This document shows, piece after piece, positions 8,395 through 15,724 of a stretch of 60,487 bases of DNA (positions are counted from its first letter, which is position 1; each line of letters opens with the position of its first letter). The position numbers and the translations under genes are program-made. This stretch comes from a virus. The DNA lies in the IMG/VR virus record IMGVR_UViG_3300031766_000007, positions 1 to 60,487 of that record. One strand, written 5' to 3'. Under the pieces are notes generated by a model. It worked only from the letters and a program-made list of their open reading frames with translations. It made no database searches and was not told the DNA's origin.

Positions 8395-9074
8395 TATCTT
8401 GGTGCAAACTCTTGTTGTAATTTAATGTTATCGAAAAATTCTTTCTTCAAGTCTGAATTTTTAAATCCGCCTCTTAATACAGTTGTCTGTGTTAAGGAAC
8501 TATGTGCCTTAATGCCTCTGTTCTCACAACAACCATGCGTTGCTTGTACATAAACACCTACATGTTCAGCGCCTGTATGTTCTTGTATCTTATTAGCGAT
8601 CATAACATTAAGTTCTTCTTGTAATGTACCACGCATAGCACACCATTGTGCAATCCTTGTGTACTTACTTAGACCTAATAGTTTATCTCCTGCAATAAGT
8701 CCTATGTATGCTGTGCCTCGAACTGCTTGGTGATGATGAGAACATACACTTTTCAATTCACTTCTCACAACCAACATACCTTCATAACCATCTTCTACAT
8801 AGTTAGGAAAACTGTTAGGGTCTGGCATTTTATTATATCTACCTGACATAATTTCGTTTATATACATTTTTGCCATACGCCTACCAGTGTCTATACTGTT
8901 AGGGTCGCCTTCTACATCTATTACTAATGACTTTAGAACATCATGGAACTTGCCAGCCAATTCATCAATCAATTTATCTTTATCGCCTGGCTCTAGAACA
9001 TCTGATATATTATCAGACGCATGGAATCTTTGTCCTGTTTCTAGTAACCTAGCTTTTATCTCTTCACTAATCAT
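8394..9074 (-). CDS. folE: GTP cyclohydrolase I (FolE)
   Basis: First step of pterin and 7-deazaguanine synthesis: GTP to 7,8-dihydroneopterin triphosphate. 226 residues, usual family size. The zinc site is SVCSHHHQ (C111, H114) with the second cysteine in ATHGCCENRG (C182/C183). LLGLSKYTRI near 132 and TLQEELNVMIA near 150 match the FolE core. The usual CEHH is CSHH here. With QueD and QueE in the same operon it supplies precursor for DNA base modification rather than folate. The stop-start overlap with the exonuclease is 1 nt. Confidence 0.95.
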   Translation of the reverse strand: MISEEIKARLLETGQRFHASDNISDVLEPGDKDKLIDELAGKFHDVLKSLVIDVEGDPNSIDTGRRMAKMYINEIMSGRYNKMPDPNSFPNYVEDGYEGMLVVRSELKSVCSHHHQAVRGTAYIGLIAGDKLLGLSKYTRIAQWCAMRGTLQEELNVMIANKIQEHTGAEHVGVYVQATHGCCENRGIKAHSSLTQTTVLRGGFKNSDLKKEFFDNIKLQQEFAPR

Positions 9075-9092
9075 TTTGTCTCCTGTATGAGA

Positions 9093-9518
9093 TTATGTTT
9101 CCCAAGGGTAAACTATCCATCTTTTGTCGTTATTATGCAGTCTTTCGCCTACAAAGTCAAGCTCTATGTCTGCTTTTTGGTGTAATACAGCCCACCTGCT
9201 GTTTGGAATAATTTCCTTGATCTGTTTTATTGTTAAGGCACTATCACATATATCATCAACAAAAATAGTGCCCTTTAAATTTTTGTTGAATCCGTTAGCT
9301 TTAATCTTATCTTGAAACTCACCATCTCTAGTTTGCCATTCAAGTGGTTCAAAGCCAGCGCCTAGCCAATGTGAAAGCATAACACCAGGTATTAATCCAC
9401 CTCTTGATATGCCTACCACTTTGTCTATATCTTGTTTTCCTAACTCTTTAAATAATTTAAAGACTAATTCATTAACATCTTCCCACGATATATAAAGTTT
9501 TGTTGCGTCACCTGTCAT
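9093..9518 (-). CDS. Phosphoribosyltransferase-family protein
   Basis: 141 residues from an ATG at 9518 that overlaps the upstream stop (ATGA); a longer frame to 9608 would bury the upstream gene and is not chosen. A type I PRTase core is visible: KVVGISRGGLIPGVML, then the PRPP-binding loop GTIFVDDICDSALTI with the DDxxDSxxT pattern. The hood resembles xanthine/hypoxanthine PRTases. It lies between QueE and FolE. It may salvage guanine released by DpdA or handle a deazapurine base; both are inferences from context. Confidence 0.85.
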   Translation of the reverse strand: MTGDATKLYISWEDVNELVFKLFKELGKQDIDKVVGISRGGLIPGVMLSHWLGAGFEPLEWQTRDGEFQDKIKANGFNKNLKGTIFVDDICDSALTIKQIKEIIPNSRWAVLHQKADIELDFVGERLHNNDKRWIVYPWET

Positions 9519-9727
9519 AGTTTTACCGCCAATAAAAATAGTATTAACAGTTGAATAATAACTACTAGAAATAATTCTACTGCTAGGATTGTATGGTACC
9601 AAATCCATCTTGTTTTGTAAGCATTATCTATTGTTACATCATCTGGATCTGGATCTTTCCAAGTATCAATTTCTTGCTGAGGATTTTGTCCCCATAATGT
9701 TTCTTTAATTTGTTTCCATTTCATCAT
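9515..9727 (-). CDS. Small single-pass membrane protein
   Basis: 70 residues from the ATG at 9727, which overlaps the QueE stop. The N-terminal half is hydrophilic (KWKQIKETLWGQNPQ, then DPDPDDVTIDNAYKTRW). The C-terminal half is one long hydrophobic helix with IWYHTILAVELFLVV and a second hydrophobic run ending LLAVKL. Coupled at both ends (ATGATG to QueE, ATGA to the PRTase). No recognised family. Confidence 0.65.
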   Translation of the reverse strand: MMKWKQIKETLWGQNPQQEIDTWKDPDPDDVTIDNAYKTRWIWYHTILAVELFLVVIIQLLILFLLAVKL

Positions 9728-10602
9728 GTACCCCAAGCGTTGCCAAATAAATCGATATGTAATCGAGGGCTAAACTTGTATCCTGTTTTCATACAAGCCT
9801 CTGCTACGCCTTTAGCAGTTAGTGTTTGTTGTTCTAGTGTAGCGCCTTCTGGCATACAGTAAACAGCATCTATTTGTACGCCACTTTTCTGATAAGTTAG
9901 ATAAAACTTATCAACTTCTTCGAAGTCTGTTATGTCTCTAACGACAAATTTATTATACAAGTGAGAATTAACAACCTGGTTCATTGTAACAAGTGCGTCA
10001 GGTATTAAAGCATCTTCATTCTTCTCACCACTAAGACTTAACTTAGGAGATGTACTCCAAGTTACATGTATACCCTTATAATTTTCATTAAAGAAGTTTG
10101 CTAGTTCAGGTTTAATTAATTGTGTTCCATTAGTTTCAAATGTTACATTAGTCAAACCTACTTCCATACACATTTTAATTAATTCAGGCCATACTCTTTG
10201 CCAACCGAGTAAAGGTTCTCCACCTGTAATAACCAAATGTATATCATTCTTCTCATCAAATCTTCCATTAGGTAAAAGACTTATAATGTGTTCATATACC
10301 TCATCAACAGTCTTAGTCATTTGTAAATGTTTATATTTCATAGCCCAAGAAGCAGAACTATCACAACCTACAGGCGTGACAGGCAGTTCTGAAATATCTT
10401 TATAAGCTTCTGGGTGATTTTTATCGCCTTTAGGATCTGTCATATAAGGCATTTGGTCTGTAGCAATATACTTGCCACGCTCTTGTCCGAAACCAGCGCA
10501 TTCAAAGTTACAGCCAAAGACTCTTAAGAATACACTAGGTACTCCTACAAATCTACCTTCGCCTTGTATGCTATAAAATGCTTCGCTGTATCTCAGTTTC
10601 AT
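9724..10602 (-). CDS. queE: QueE-like 7-carboxy-7-deazaguanine synthase (radical SAM)
   Basis: Converts 6-carboxy-tetrahydropterin to 7-carboxy-7-deazaguanine (CDG). 292 residues. The N-terminus SEAFYSIQGEGRFVGVPSVF is the QueE hallmark. The Fe-S cysteines are in FGCNFECAGFG (C30 and C34) and, after a long insertion, VGCDSSASW, the QueE-type spaced cluster. VITGGEPLLGW near 125 is the SAM-binding GGE motif and FETNGT follows. First gene of the operon, about 10 nt downstream of a sigma70-like promoter. Its Fe-S need may link to the phage IscU/IscA pair. Confidence 0.93.
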   Translation of the reverse strand: MKLRYSEAFYSIQGEGRFVGVPSVFLRVFGCNFECAGFGQERGKYIATDQMPYMTDPKGDKNHPEAYKDISELPVTPVGCDSSASWAMKYKHLQMTKTVDEVYEHIISLLPNGRFDEKNDIHLVITGGEPLLGWQRVWPELIKMCMEVGLTNVTFETNGTQLIKPELANFFNENYKGIHVTWSTSPKLSLSGEKNEDALIPDALVTMNQVVNSHLYNKFVVRDITDFEEVDKFYLTYQKSGVQIDAVYCMPEGATLEQQTLTAKGVAEACMKTGYKFSPRLHIDLFGNAWGT

Positions 10603-10610
10603 AATATGAT

Positions 10611-10639
10611 ATTATATATAAGGGTGAAGTAAGAATCAA
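10611..10639 (-). promoter_or_regulatory. sigma70-type early promoter of the queE-dpdA-46/47 operon
   Basis: On the minus strand TTGATT (10639-10634) and TATAAT (10616-10611) are separated by exactly 17 bp. The -10 box is a perfect match. Placed directly before queE, it would drive the operon to the left edge. The leader is very short: the start codon of queE is 9-11 nt from the -10 box. Confidence 0.8.
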
Positions 10640-10654
10640 CCTACTCTTAGCGCT

Positions 10655-10677
10655 TTTGGTTGACCTTTTCAACCAAA
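10655..10677. repeat. Inverted repeat upstream of the queE promoter
   Basis: A 9-bp perfect stem, TTTGGTTGA and TCAACCAAA, with loop CCTTT. It covers the stop codon of the methyltransferase-fold gene and lies about 15 bp upstream of the -35 box. There is no U-tract on either side, so an intrinsic terminator is unlikely; an operator or RNA 3'-end stabiliser is possible. Confidence 0.55.
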
Positions 10678-11238
10678 TAATGCTATCCCCTTTGTTCCCT
10701 TGTTAAATTCAAATAGTTTAAAGTTTAAACCAGATGTATCTATTGCTGTCATAGTCTCTGGATGAACCGTATCATAACAATCAATAACCATTGTTTGTAC
10801 TTTGTCCTGCCAATAATTAATTGCTGTTGTTACAGATTGTTCTGAATGATTAGCATCATACCATAGTACTGTATACTCCTCTGCCAATTCAAAATCTTCT
10901 GTAAAGTGTTTCTTTTCGTATGTTATATTCCAGCCCTTTGTATTCTCTATAAACTGTTGTTCTTGTTCTTCAGCAGTACACATTAAACTATCCAGAAATG
11001 TTTTTAATTCTTCATTCATTACTGAAGCTCTACCTGTATTACCTATACCTACAAATACTTCAACACAATGTATAGTATAATCCTTACCTGCCTTTTCAAA
11101 TGCTTCAGCCCAAGATACCGCAGACTTGCCTACATAAGAACCTATTTCTATAAGTTTACCTTTGTCAGGAAGTTCAGCAACAATGTCTGTAAAGTCCCAC
11201 TCATAAAATCCTTTTATATCTTTACTAGCTTTTCGCAT
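10669..11238 (-). CDS. SAM methyltransferase-fold protein downstream of gp55
   Basis: 189 residues from the ATG at 11238. This start is chosen over the upstream one at 11283 because AGAGGAAG precedes it at good spacing. Motif I appears as KLIEIGSYVGKSAVSWAEAF, followed by TIHCVEVF and VLWYDANHSEQSV, with the acidic residues expected for SAM binding and a class I Rossmann fold. Its start lies 14 nt inside gp55. The N-terminus is close to KDIKGFYEWDF. Substrate unknown; it resembles the protein at 797-1450 in plan only. Confidence 0.65.
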   Translation of the reverse strand: MRKASKDIKGFYEWDFTDIVAELPDKGKLIEIGSYVGKSAVSWAEAFEKAGKDYTIHCVEVFVGIGNTGRASVMNEELKTFLDSLMCTAEEQEQQFIENTKGWNITYEKKHFTEDFELAEEYTVLWYDANHSEQSVTTAINYWQDKVQTMVIDCYDTVHPETMTAIDTSGLNFKLFEFNKGTKGIALFG

Positions 11239-11830
11239 CTTCCTCTGCCTTAGCTGCTGCTTCCTCTGCCTTAATTTTTTCATCTAAGTATTTAGGTCTA
11301 CGCTTAGGCATCTTTTTACCTGCGTTAGCTGCGTCAGCTTTAGCATTATCTGCCTCTGCTTGCTCAATCATGCCTCTCATATAACTTAGGTAATCATTAG
11401 AGTGTTCACTTCCGTCTGCGCTTTGTTCTAAGATTTGATCTATATCTAAGCTCTTAATATATTTGAACTTAGTTTCCATTTGTCTTTTTTCTTTTTGGAT
11501 ACGCCTAATGAAAGCGTAGTATGTGATTTGTGTAAAGTATGCAAAAGGATTTTTAGATTTTGCTGGATCAAAGTTATCCATATATGTAAGACAGTTTTCA
11601 ATACCATCTAAAATCATTTCATCTCTAAATGTATAGTTTACAAAGTTAGATTTATATGCTAAATGATTTGCTATTTTAACAAAGCACTCGCCTATATAAT
11701 TTGTTACTTGTGGTCTTTCATCTCCACTCTCTTCTGCTTCAATTCTTTCCTCTCGGTAAGCACTAATCTTTACAAGGAACTCCTTGTTGTCTATATAGTG
11801 TGCCGAGTTAGGGTCACGTCTTTTTGCCAT
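11225..11830 (-). CDS. 55: Late-transcription sigma factor gp55
   Basis: Directs host RNA polymerase to TATAAATA late promoters. 201 residues (T4 gp55 is 185). A region-2-like core is visible: NYTFRDEMILDGIENCLTYM near 72-91, then NFDPAKSKNPFAYFTQITYYAFIRRIQKEKR near 92-122, the sigma-family helix that contacts the -10 element. The C-terminus is a lysine/alanine/glutamate-rich tail (KIKAEEAAAKAEEDAKS) without the hydrophobic clamp-binding end known for T4 gp55. It lies 9 nt after the Sm-like gene. Eight late boxes in this window fit its presence. Confidence 0.92.
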   Translation of the reverse strand: MAKRRDPNSAHYIDNKEFLVKISAYREERIEAEESGDERPQVTNYIGECFVKIANHLAYKSNFVNYTFRDEMILDGIENCLTYMDNFDPAKSKNPFAYFTQITYYAFIRRIQKEKRQMETKFKYIKSLDIDQILEQSADGSEHSNDYLSYMRGMIEQAEADNAKADAANAGKKMPKRRPKYLDEKIKAEEAAAKAEEDAKS

Positions 11831-11839
11831 AATATACTC

Positions 11840-12223
11840 CTAATGTATTTGTTTCTTTATAATTGCATCTGCAAGTTCTGTCATTGTATCTATATCTAAG
11901 TCTGGTTCCTCTGACATTAAGTCACCGTCCCATTGTTGTTCTCTGAAATAAATATTTTCTACCATTCTTTCATAGCCGTCAACAAAATTTTCCTGTAGAG
12001 TAGATATATTAATAACATTATATCTTTCTATAGTAAAAATATGTTCTTGTGCTATAGCAACATAAGGTCTTAAACTTACTTGCTCACCTAATATATTTCC
12101 AACAGGTGTTATATTAGACACCAATTCTATTGGATGTTCTATTTCTACAAGATCTCCGTCTTGTGTTAGTCTGCCTACGATTGTAGTGCCGTCCATTAAT
12201 TTTAATATGCTTATATCAGACAT
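11840..12223 (-). CDS. Conserved T4-like phage protein, Sm-like beta-barrel suspected
   Basis: 127 residues. The N-terminus SDISILKLMDGTTIVGRLTQDGDLVEIEHP alternates strands in the manner of Sm/LSm folds (the LxDG then G-x-L pattern). The C-terminal 45 residues are acidic (MSEEPDLDIDTMTELAD). Overlaps UvsW by 8 nt and precedes gp55. The fold is my inference from strand pattern only; the function is unknown. A link to recombination or late transcription is suggested by neighbours only. Confidence 0.7.
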   Translation of the reverse strand: MSDISILKLMDGTTIVGRLTQDGDLVEIEHPIELVSNITPVGNILGEQVSLRPYVAIAQEHIFTIERYNVINISTLQENFVDGYERMVENIYFREQQWDGDLMSEEPDLDIDTMTELADAIIKKQIH

Positions 12224-13682
12224 CTAATTTAACAAGTTTATAATCGAAACCTTCTTCGTTATAAATCTTGATCCTCTCTATTAAGTGGTTAAGTGTGTAA
12301 TTCTTTTTAGACTTCCACGCTAAATCATCACCAATATCAAAAAGATTACATGATACTTTGTTCTCTCCTTTACGAAGTCCTCGTCCTATACTCTGTAAGT
12401 TTCTTATTCTACTCTTACTAGGCGAGGCAAACACAATATTATGAAGGTTCCTTATATTTATACCCGTTGAAAATGTGCCGTATGAGGCAATGATGATAGC
12501 ATCGTTTTGTGTTTCTGTAATAGCTCTTATTTCTTCTCTTACCTCTGTATCTGTGCCACCATATACAAAGAATACTTTTCTGTTTTCTTTAACTGTTTTG
12601 CTTATCATTTCATGTAATACTGTACCATGCTTTTCTACAAATTGAAATAGAACAAGTGTGTTACCGTCTTGTGCAACAGTTAATTTTCTTATAATTTCAT
12701 TACGATCTGGGTGTGTTACTATCCAATCTATTTCTTCTTGGTAAGTCATACCCTTTACTTCTTTTCTATGTGCGTCCTTCCAGTTAATCATACAACATAA
12801 AATTTTTAATGTGGCTAGTTGCTTATCGTCCATTAATTTTTTAGTAGTTGTAACCTTGTGTACTTGTCCAAACACACCTTCTAGTACAAGCCTATGTGTC
12901 TTAGTTCCATCTAATGTACCTGTTGTTCCTATTCTAAAAGGTGTGTTTGTAAGCTTGTTCATTAATGTTGTTAATGATTTTGCTTTAAACAAGTGTGCCT
13001 CATCTCCATATACTACTTCAAATTGTTCAAACCATTTTTTAGGATACTTGTATATAGATTGCCATGTACTTATTGTTATAGGATATTCATTTGTTTTTTC
13101 TTTACCACCATATATCCTATGACAATTTTCTGTTACTTGCCAAGTGTCTGCCGTAGCATAGTCCTGAAAGTCTCCATACATTTGTTCTACCAAAGATGTA
13201 GTAGGCACAATTACTAGTTGCTTTCTACCTTTCAGTTGGTGATAACGGATAAGGCTATAAATAATAAGAGACTTCCCAGAAGCAGTTGGAGATAAGAGGA
13301 GAGTTCTCCCAACATTAATTGCCTTTGTAACCGCTTCTTTCTGATAATCTCTAATTTCGATTTGTTTTCCATTGGATTGTAACCTCAATTCATTAGTAAA
13401 TCTATCTATGTCTATGGTTTCGCCTATGTCAGGCATGTTTACTTCTATATTATACTCTAAGGTTTCTGCAAACTCTTTCAAGTAAGGCAAAAGACCTATG
13501 TATAATTCTCGGTTGTATATATTAAACAATCTTGCTTTGCCGTCCCATACTTTCTTCTTGTATAGAGGCATAAACTTGGCACCAGGTATTTCAAAAGTAA
13601 AGAAGTCACATATCTCTTGTGCAGTACTTGGATCTGTATCTACACTAATATGTACTTCGTCTTTTTTAGAAACCTTGATCAA
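12216..13682 (-). CDS. uvsW: UvsW-type DNA/RNA helicase
   Basis: Superfamily 2 helicase that unwinds branched DNA and R-loops in T4. 488 residues. RDYQKEAV near 111, Walker A SPTASGKS at 131-138, the DEAH-type box YGDEAHLF near 226, GTTGTLDGT after it, and the SF2 motif VI segment QSIGRGLRKG in the C-terminal half. The frame starts at a TTG (13682) preceded by GGAG at 9 nt; no ATG fits better. It follows UvsY by 37 nt, the same pairing as in T4. Confidence 0.94.
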   Translation of the reverse strand: MIKVSKKDEVHISVDTDPSTAQEICDFFTFEIPGAKFMPLYKKKVWDGKARLFNIYNRELYIGLLPYLKEFAETLEYNIEVNMPDIGETIDIDRFTNELRLQSNGKQIEIRDYQKEAVTKAINVGRTLLLSPTASGKSLIIYSLIRYHQLKGRKQLVIVPTTSLVEQMYGDFQDYATADTWQVTENCHRIYGGKEKTNEYPITISTWQSIYKYPKKWFEQFEVVYGDEAHLFKAKSLTTLMNKLTNTPFRIGTTGTLDGTKTHRLVLEGVFGQVHKVTTTKKLMDDKQLATLKILCCMINWKDAHRKEVKGMTYQEEIDWIVTHPDRNEIIRKLTVAQDGNTLVLFQFVEKHGTVLHEMISKTVKENRKVFFVYGGTDTEVREEIRAITETQNDAIIIASYGTFSTGINIRNLHNIVFASPSKSRIRNLQSIGRGLRKGENKVSCNLFDIGDDLAWKSKKNYTLNHLIERIKIYNEEGFDYKLVKLDV

Positions 13683-13719
13683 CTTTTTTTGCTCCTAGAT
13701 ACCGGCCAAATATTTTTCA

Positions 13720-14163
13720 CTAGTAAGACCCGTTTGTAAACTTAGTCCATTCAATTGCGTTTTTAATATCAAAAGAACGACTAGAAATCGACTTCATAAC
13801 ACTCTCACACAGGGTCAAACAAGTGTTTAAATACTCCAATTTATCGGTTAATTTAATAACATCTTCGTCTGTGTCTAAGAACTCATTCATCTGATTATTA
13901 AGAGGAGCGTTACCTAAGTACTGATCCCAGCCTCTTTCATTCAATTCCTTTTGATCTAACTCACCTCGATAATACTTCCACTTCAGCCTTCTCATTTTAA
14001 ATAATTCACTTTGGGATCTGCGACATTGTAGTCTTAGTGTAGATAAATGGTTAAGATACTTAGAATGTAGTTCTGGTATGCGTGTAGACTCCTGTCCAAG
14101 GTTAAGTTCATCAACCTTACAGTCTTCTTGCCACATGTCTTGTAGTTCTTTTAGAGTTATCAT
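13720..14163 (-). CDS. uvsY: UvsY-like recombination mediator
   Basis: Loads the UvsX recombinase on ssDNA coated with gp32. 147 residues (T4 137). LKELQDMWQEDCKVDELNL at the N-terminus, HSKYLNHLSTLR, MRRLKWKYYRGEL near 58-70 and the C-terminal helix LCESVMKSISSRSFDIKNAIEWTKF match the UvsY family pattern known from marine T4-like phages. First gene after a sigma70-like promoter at 14173-14201, so it is probably early, with uvsW, gp55 and the methyltransferase-fold gene downstream. Confidence 0.9.
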   Translation of the reverse strand: MITLKELQDMWQEDCKVDELNLGQESTRIPELHSKYLNHLSTLRLQCRRSQSELFKMRRLKWKYYRGELDQKELNERGWDQYLGNAPLNNQMNEFLDTDEDVIKLTDKLEYLNTCLTLCESVMKSISSRSFDIKNAIEWTKFTNGSY

Positions 14164-14172
14164 AATATATAC

Positions 14173-14201
14173 ATTATAGACTCTTGCTATGTAAGAGTCA
14201 A
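14173..14201 (-). promoter_or_regulatory. sigma70-type early promoter of uvsY-uvsW-55
   Basis: On the minus strand TTGACT (14201-14196) and TATAAT (14178-14173) with a 17-bp spacer. It lies in the 60-nt gap between the tail gene and uvsY and gives a leader of only a few nt before the uvsY ATG at 14163. Near-consensus, so likely read by host polymerase from the start of infection. Confidence 0.85.
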
Positions 14202-14223
14202 CTAGTTATTGTACCTTTTGGTA

Positions 14224-14808
14224 TTATAAGACTTCGATTTCAAATAATGAGTACTTAAACATAGCAACACCCATCATATAATCTGTACTGCCTGTTACTA
14301 TCTCAAAATCCAAACCCTGTAAACTTGTAGGGAAAGCATCGACGAAACTAATTACCACTTTTGCGTTGTTGTTTGAATCTAATAGGGTAAGTGTAGCATC
14401 ACTATACTGTCCTAACCCTTGTGAGCTCTCAGGTGATATATCTGGGAACCTATAGTTTTGTGTTTTTGTATATTCTGCAAATTGCTTGCTGTCTTTAGGG
14501 AAACCTAGGCCTACCATCCAATCATATAGTTCTTTATAATTTTTCATGTCCTCTTGTATGAGGAATCGTATCATTAAAGTACCAAATTCTATTTTATCGC
14601 CTGGGTGTCCTATATCTACTAAAGGATTGGGTTGAATTGCAGGTGGCAAATTCATTTCTGGTATGTTAGCAGCGTTACAGAAGTAACTTGTATTAGGAAT
14701 GTTATGTATCTGAAATTTAAATGCGTTAGGACGCAAATAGTCTAACTCATTTGGGTTAGCATTACTCCACGATGCTTCTGAAACATTCGTAATATTGGTT
14801 GTTGTCAT
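14224..14808 (-). CDS. Tail-tube-family structural protein (gp3 or gp19 type)
   Basis: 194 residues. The ELDYLRPNAFKFQIHNIPN start, the NAANIPEMNLPP strand, PGDKIEFGTLMIRFLIQEDM and NYKELYDWMVGLGFP match the tail-tube fold seen in gp19-like proteins of marine T4-like phages. Its place between gp23 and uvsY is where these phages tend to carry gp3, the tail completion protein. True gp19 is at 22113-22631. The start overlaps the 52-aa gene by 4 nt (ATGA). Assignment to gp3 rests on synteny and is uncertain. Confidence 0.7.
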   Translation of the reverse strand: MTTTNITNVSEASWSNANPNELDYLRPNAFKFQIHNIPNTSYFCNAANIPEMNLPPAIQPNPLVDIGHPGDKIEFGTLMIRFLIQEDMKNYKELYDWMVGLGFPKDSKQFAEYTKTQNYRFPDISPESSQGLGQYSDATLTLLDSNNNAKVVISFVDAFPTSLQGLDFEIVTGSTDYMMGVAMFKYSLFEIEVL

Positions 14809-14963
14809 CTACCTTGTCCTCTGTACTTTTTATAACTTCTTTTTCTGTTTTTATTCATCGTGGAAGTAGCAAGTTTAACTTTTCTACCTCTTCCTCCGAC
14901 GCCCTGTGATGTTGCTTTCTTTACACCACTATGTGTGAGTTTTCCACTCCATGTTTTTGCCAT
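14805..14963 (-). CDS. 52-residue highly basic protein
   Basis: Short frame from an ATG at 14963 to a TGA that overlaps the next start (ATGA). It begins MAKTWSGKLTHSG and ends KNRKRSYKKYRGQGR. About 17 of 52 residues are Lys or Arg and there is one aromatic cluster near the C-terminus. It sits in the late operon between IscA-like and the tail gene and is the only gene that fills this 170-nt gap. A nucleic-acid-binding or virion-internal peptide is possible. No family recognised. Confidence 0.7.
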   Translation of the reverse strand: MAKTWSGKLTHSGVKKATSQGVGGRGRKVKLATSTMNKNRKRSYKKYRGQGR

Positions 14964-14978
14964 TTTTTATCTCCATCA

Positions 14979-15299
14979 TTAAAATCCTACGCTTTCTCCA
15001 CAACCACAAGCGCTAGATTCTGCTGGATTCCAAAATGTAAATTCTTCTACCAATCCTTCTACTCGCCATCCAATAACTGTACCAGCTAAGTAACCTGCCG
15101 ACATAGGACATATCCACATTTTGAATTTTCCAAAGTCTAGTTCCTCATCCTGATCGTTATTAGGTCCATCAGCATAATTAAAATCATATTTAAAGCCTGC
15201 ACAACCACCGCCTAACAATGCTAATCTAATACCAGGTGATTTTTTCTTTTCTAATCTTTCAATCACTTGTTCCATTGCTTCATCGGTCCATTCTATCAT
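14979..15299 (-). CDS. A-type Fe-S carrier (IscA/HesB-like)
   Basis: Carries Fe-S clusters from a scaffold to client proteins. 106 residues. GGCAGFKYDF with C33, then the C-terminal SACGCGESVGF with C98 and C100, is the three-cysteine A-type signature. It overlaps IscU by 4 nt. Both share the late promoter at 15747-15754, so it is made late with virion proteins. It fits the family in length and no residue is missing. Confidence 0.92.
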   Translation of the reverse strand: MIEWTDEAMEQVIERLEKKKSPGIRLALLGGGCAGFKYDFNYADGPNNDQDEELDFGKFKMWICPMSAGYLAGTVIGWRVEGLVEEFTFWNPAESSACGCGESVGF

Positions 15300-15724
15300 T
15301 CAGGCCCCCTATTATGATTTCTATGTTTCTTTTTTTCGTCCCAATCTTGTAGGGCTCTTTTAATACTATCTTCTGCTAATACAGAACAATGTAATTTAAT
15401 AGGTGGTAATTCTAAAGCTTCTGCAATGTCTTTATCTTTAATTTCTAAAGCCTGAGTCATTGTAATACCCTTTAACATTTCCACAAACATTGTAGAACTA
15501 GCAATAGCACTTCCACAACCGTATGTTTTGAACTTTACATCTTCAATAACATCAGTATCTGGATTTACTTTTAAATCTAACTTCATAACATCTCCACATG
15601 CCGGTGCTCCCGTCATGCCTGTAGCAACATTTGGGTCTTTAGGATCGAACCTGCCAACTCCATGTGATTTTGGGTTATTTAAAACATCATTAAATCTATC
15701 TACTACCTTTTTTGAATATGCCAT
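15296..15724 (-). CDS. iscU: Fe-S cluster scaffold, IscU/NifU N-terminal type
   Basis: Platform for [2Fe-2S] assembly. 142 residues, full IscU length. GAPACGDVMKL (C43, D45), YGCGSAIASS (C70), and LPPIKLHCSVLAEDS with the LPPxK chaperone motif at 106-110 and C113. All ligands are present. No phage cysteine desulfurase or HscA is visible here, so it would plug into host IscS. A TATAAATA late box lies 23 nt upstream of its ATG. Fe-S genes of this type are known from marine viral metagenomes. Confidence 0.94.
   Translation of the reverse strand: MAYSKKVVDRFNDVLNNPKSHGVGRFDPKDPNVATGMTGAPACGDVMKLDLKVNPDTDVIEDVKFKTYGCGSAIASSTMFVEMLKGITMTQALEIKDKDIAEALELPPIKLHCSVLAEDSIKRALQDWDEKKKHRNHNRGPE

Noticed and set aside
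10655-10677. Inverted repeat as an intrinsic terminator after the methyltransferase-fold gene
   Set aside because: The stem is AT-rich and no U-run follows on either strand, so it was listed only as a repeat.
12455-12462. Minus-strand TATAAATA within uvsW, 230 nt before the Sm-like gene
   Set aside because: Far from a start codon and within an early operon; probably a chance hit.
13254-13261. TATAAATA on the plus strand within uvsW
   Set aside because: No plus-strand gene follows; chance occurrence of an AT-rich octamer is expected several times per strand.
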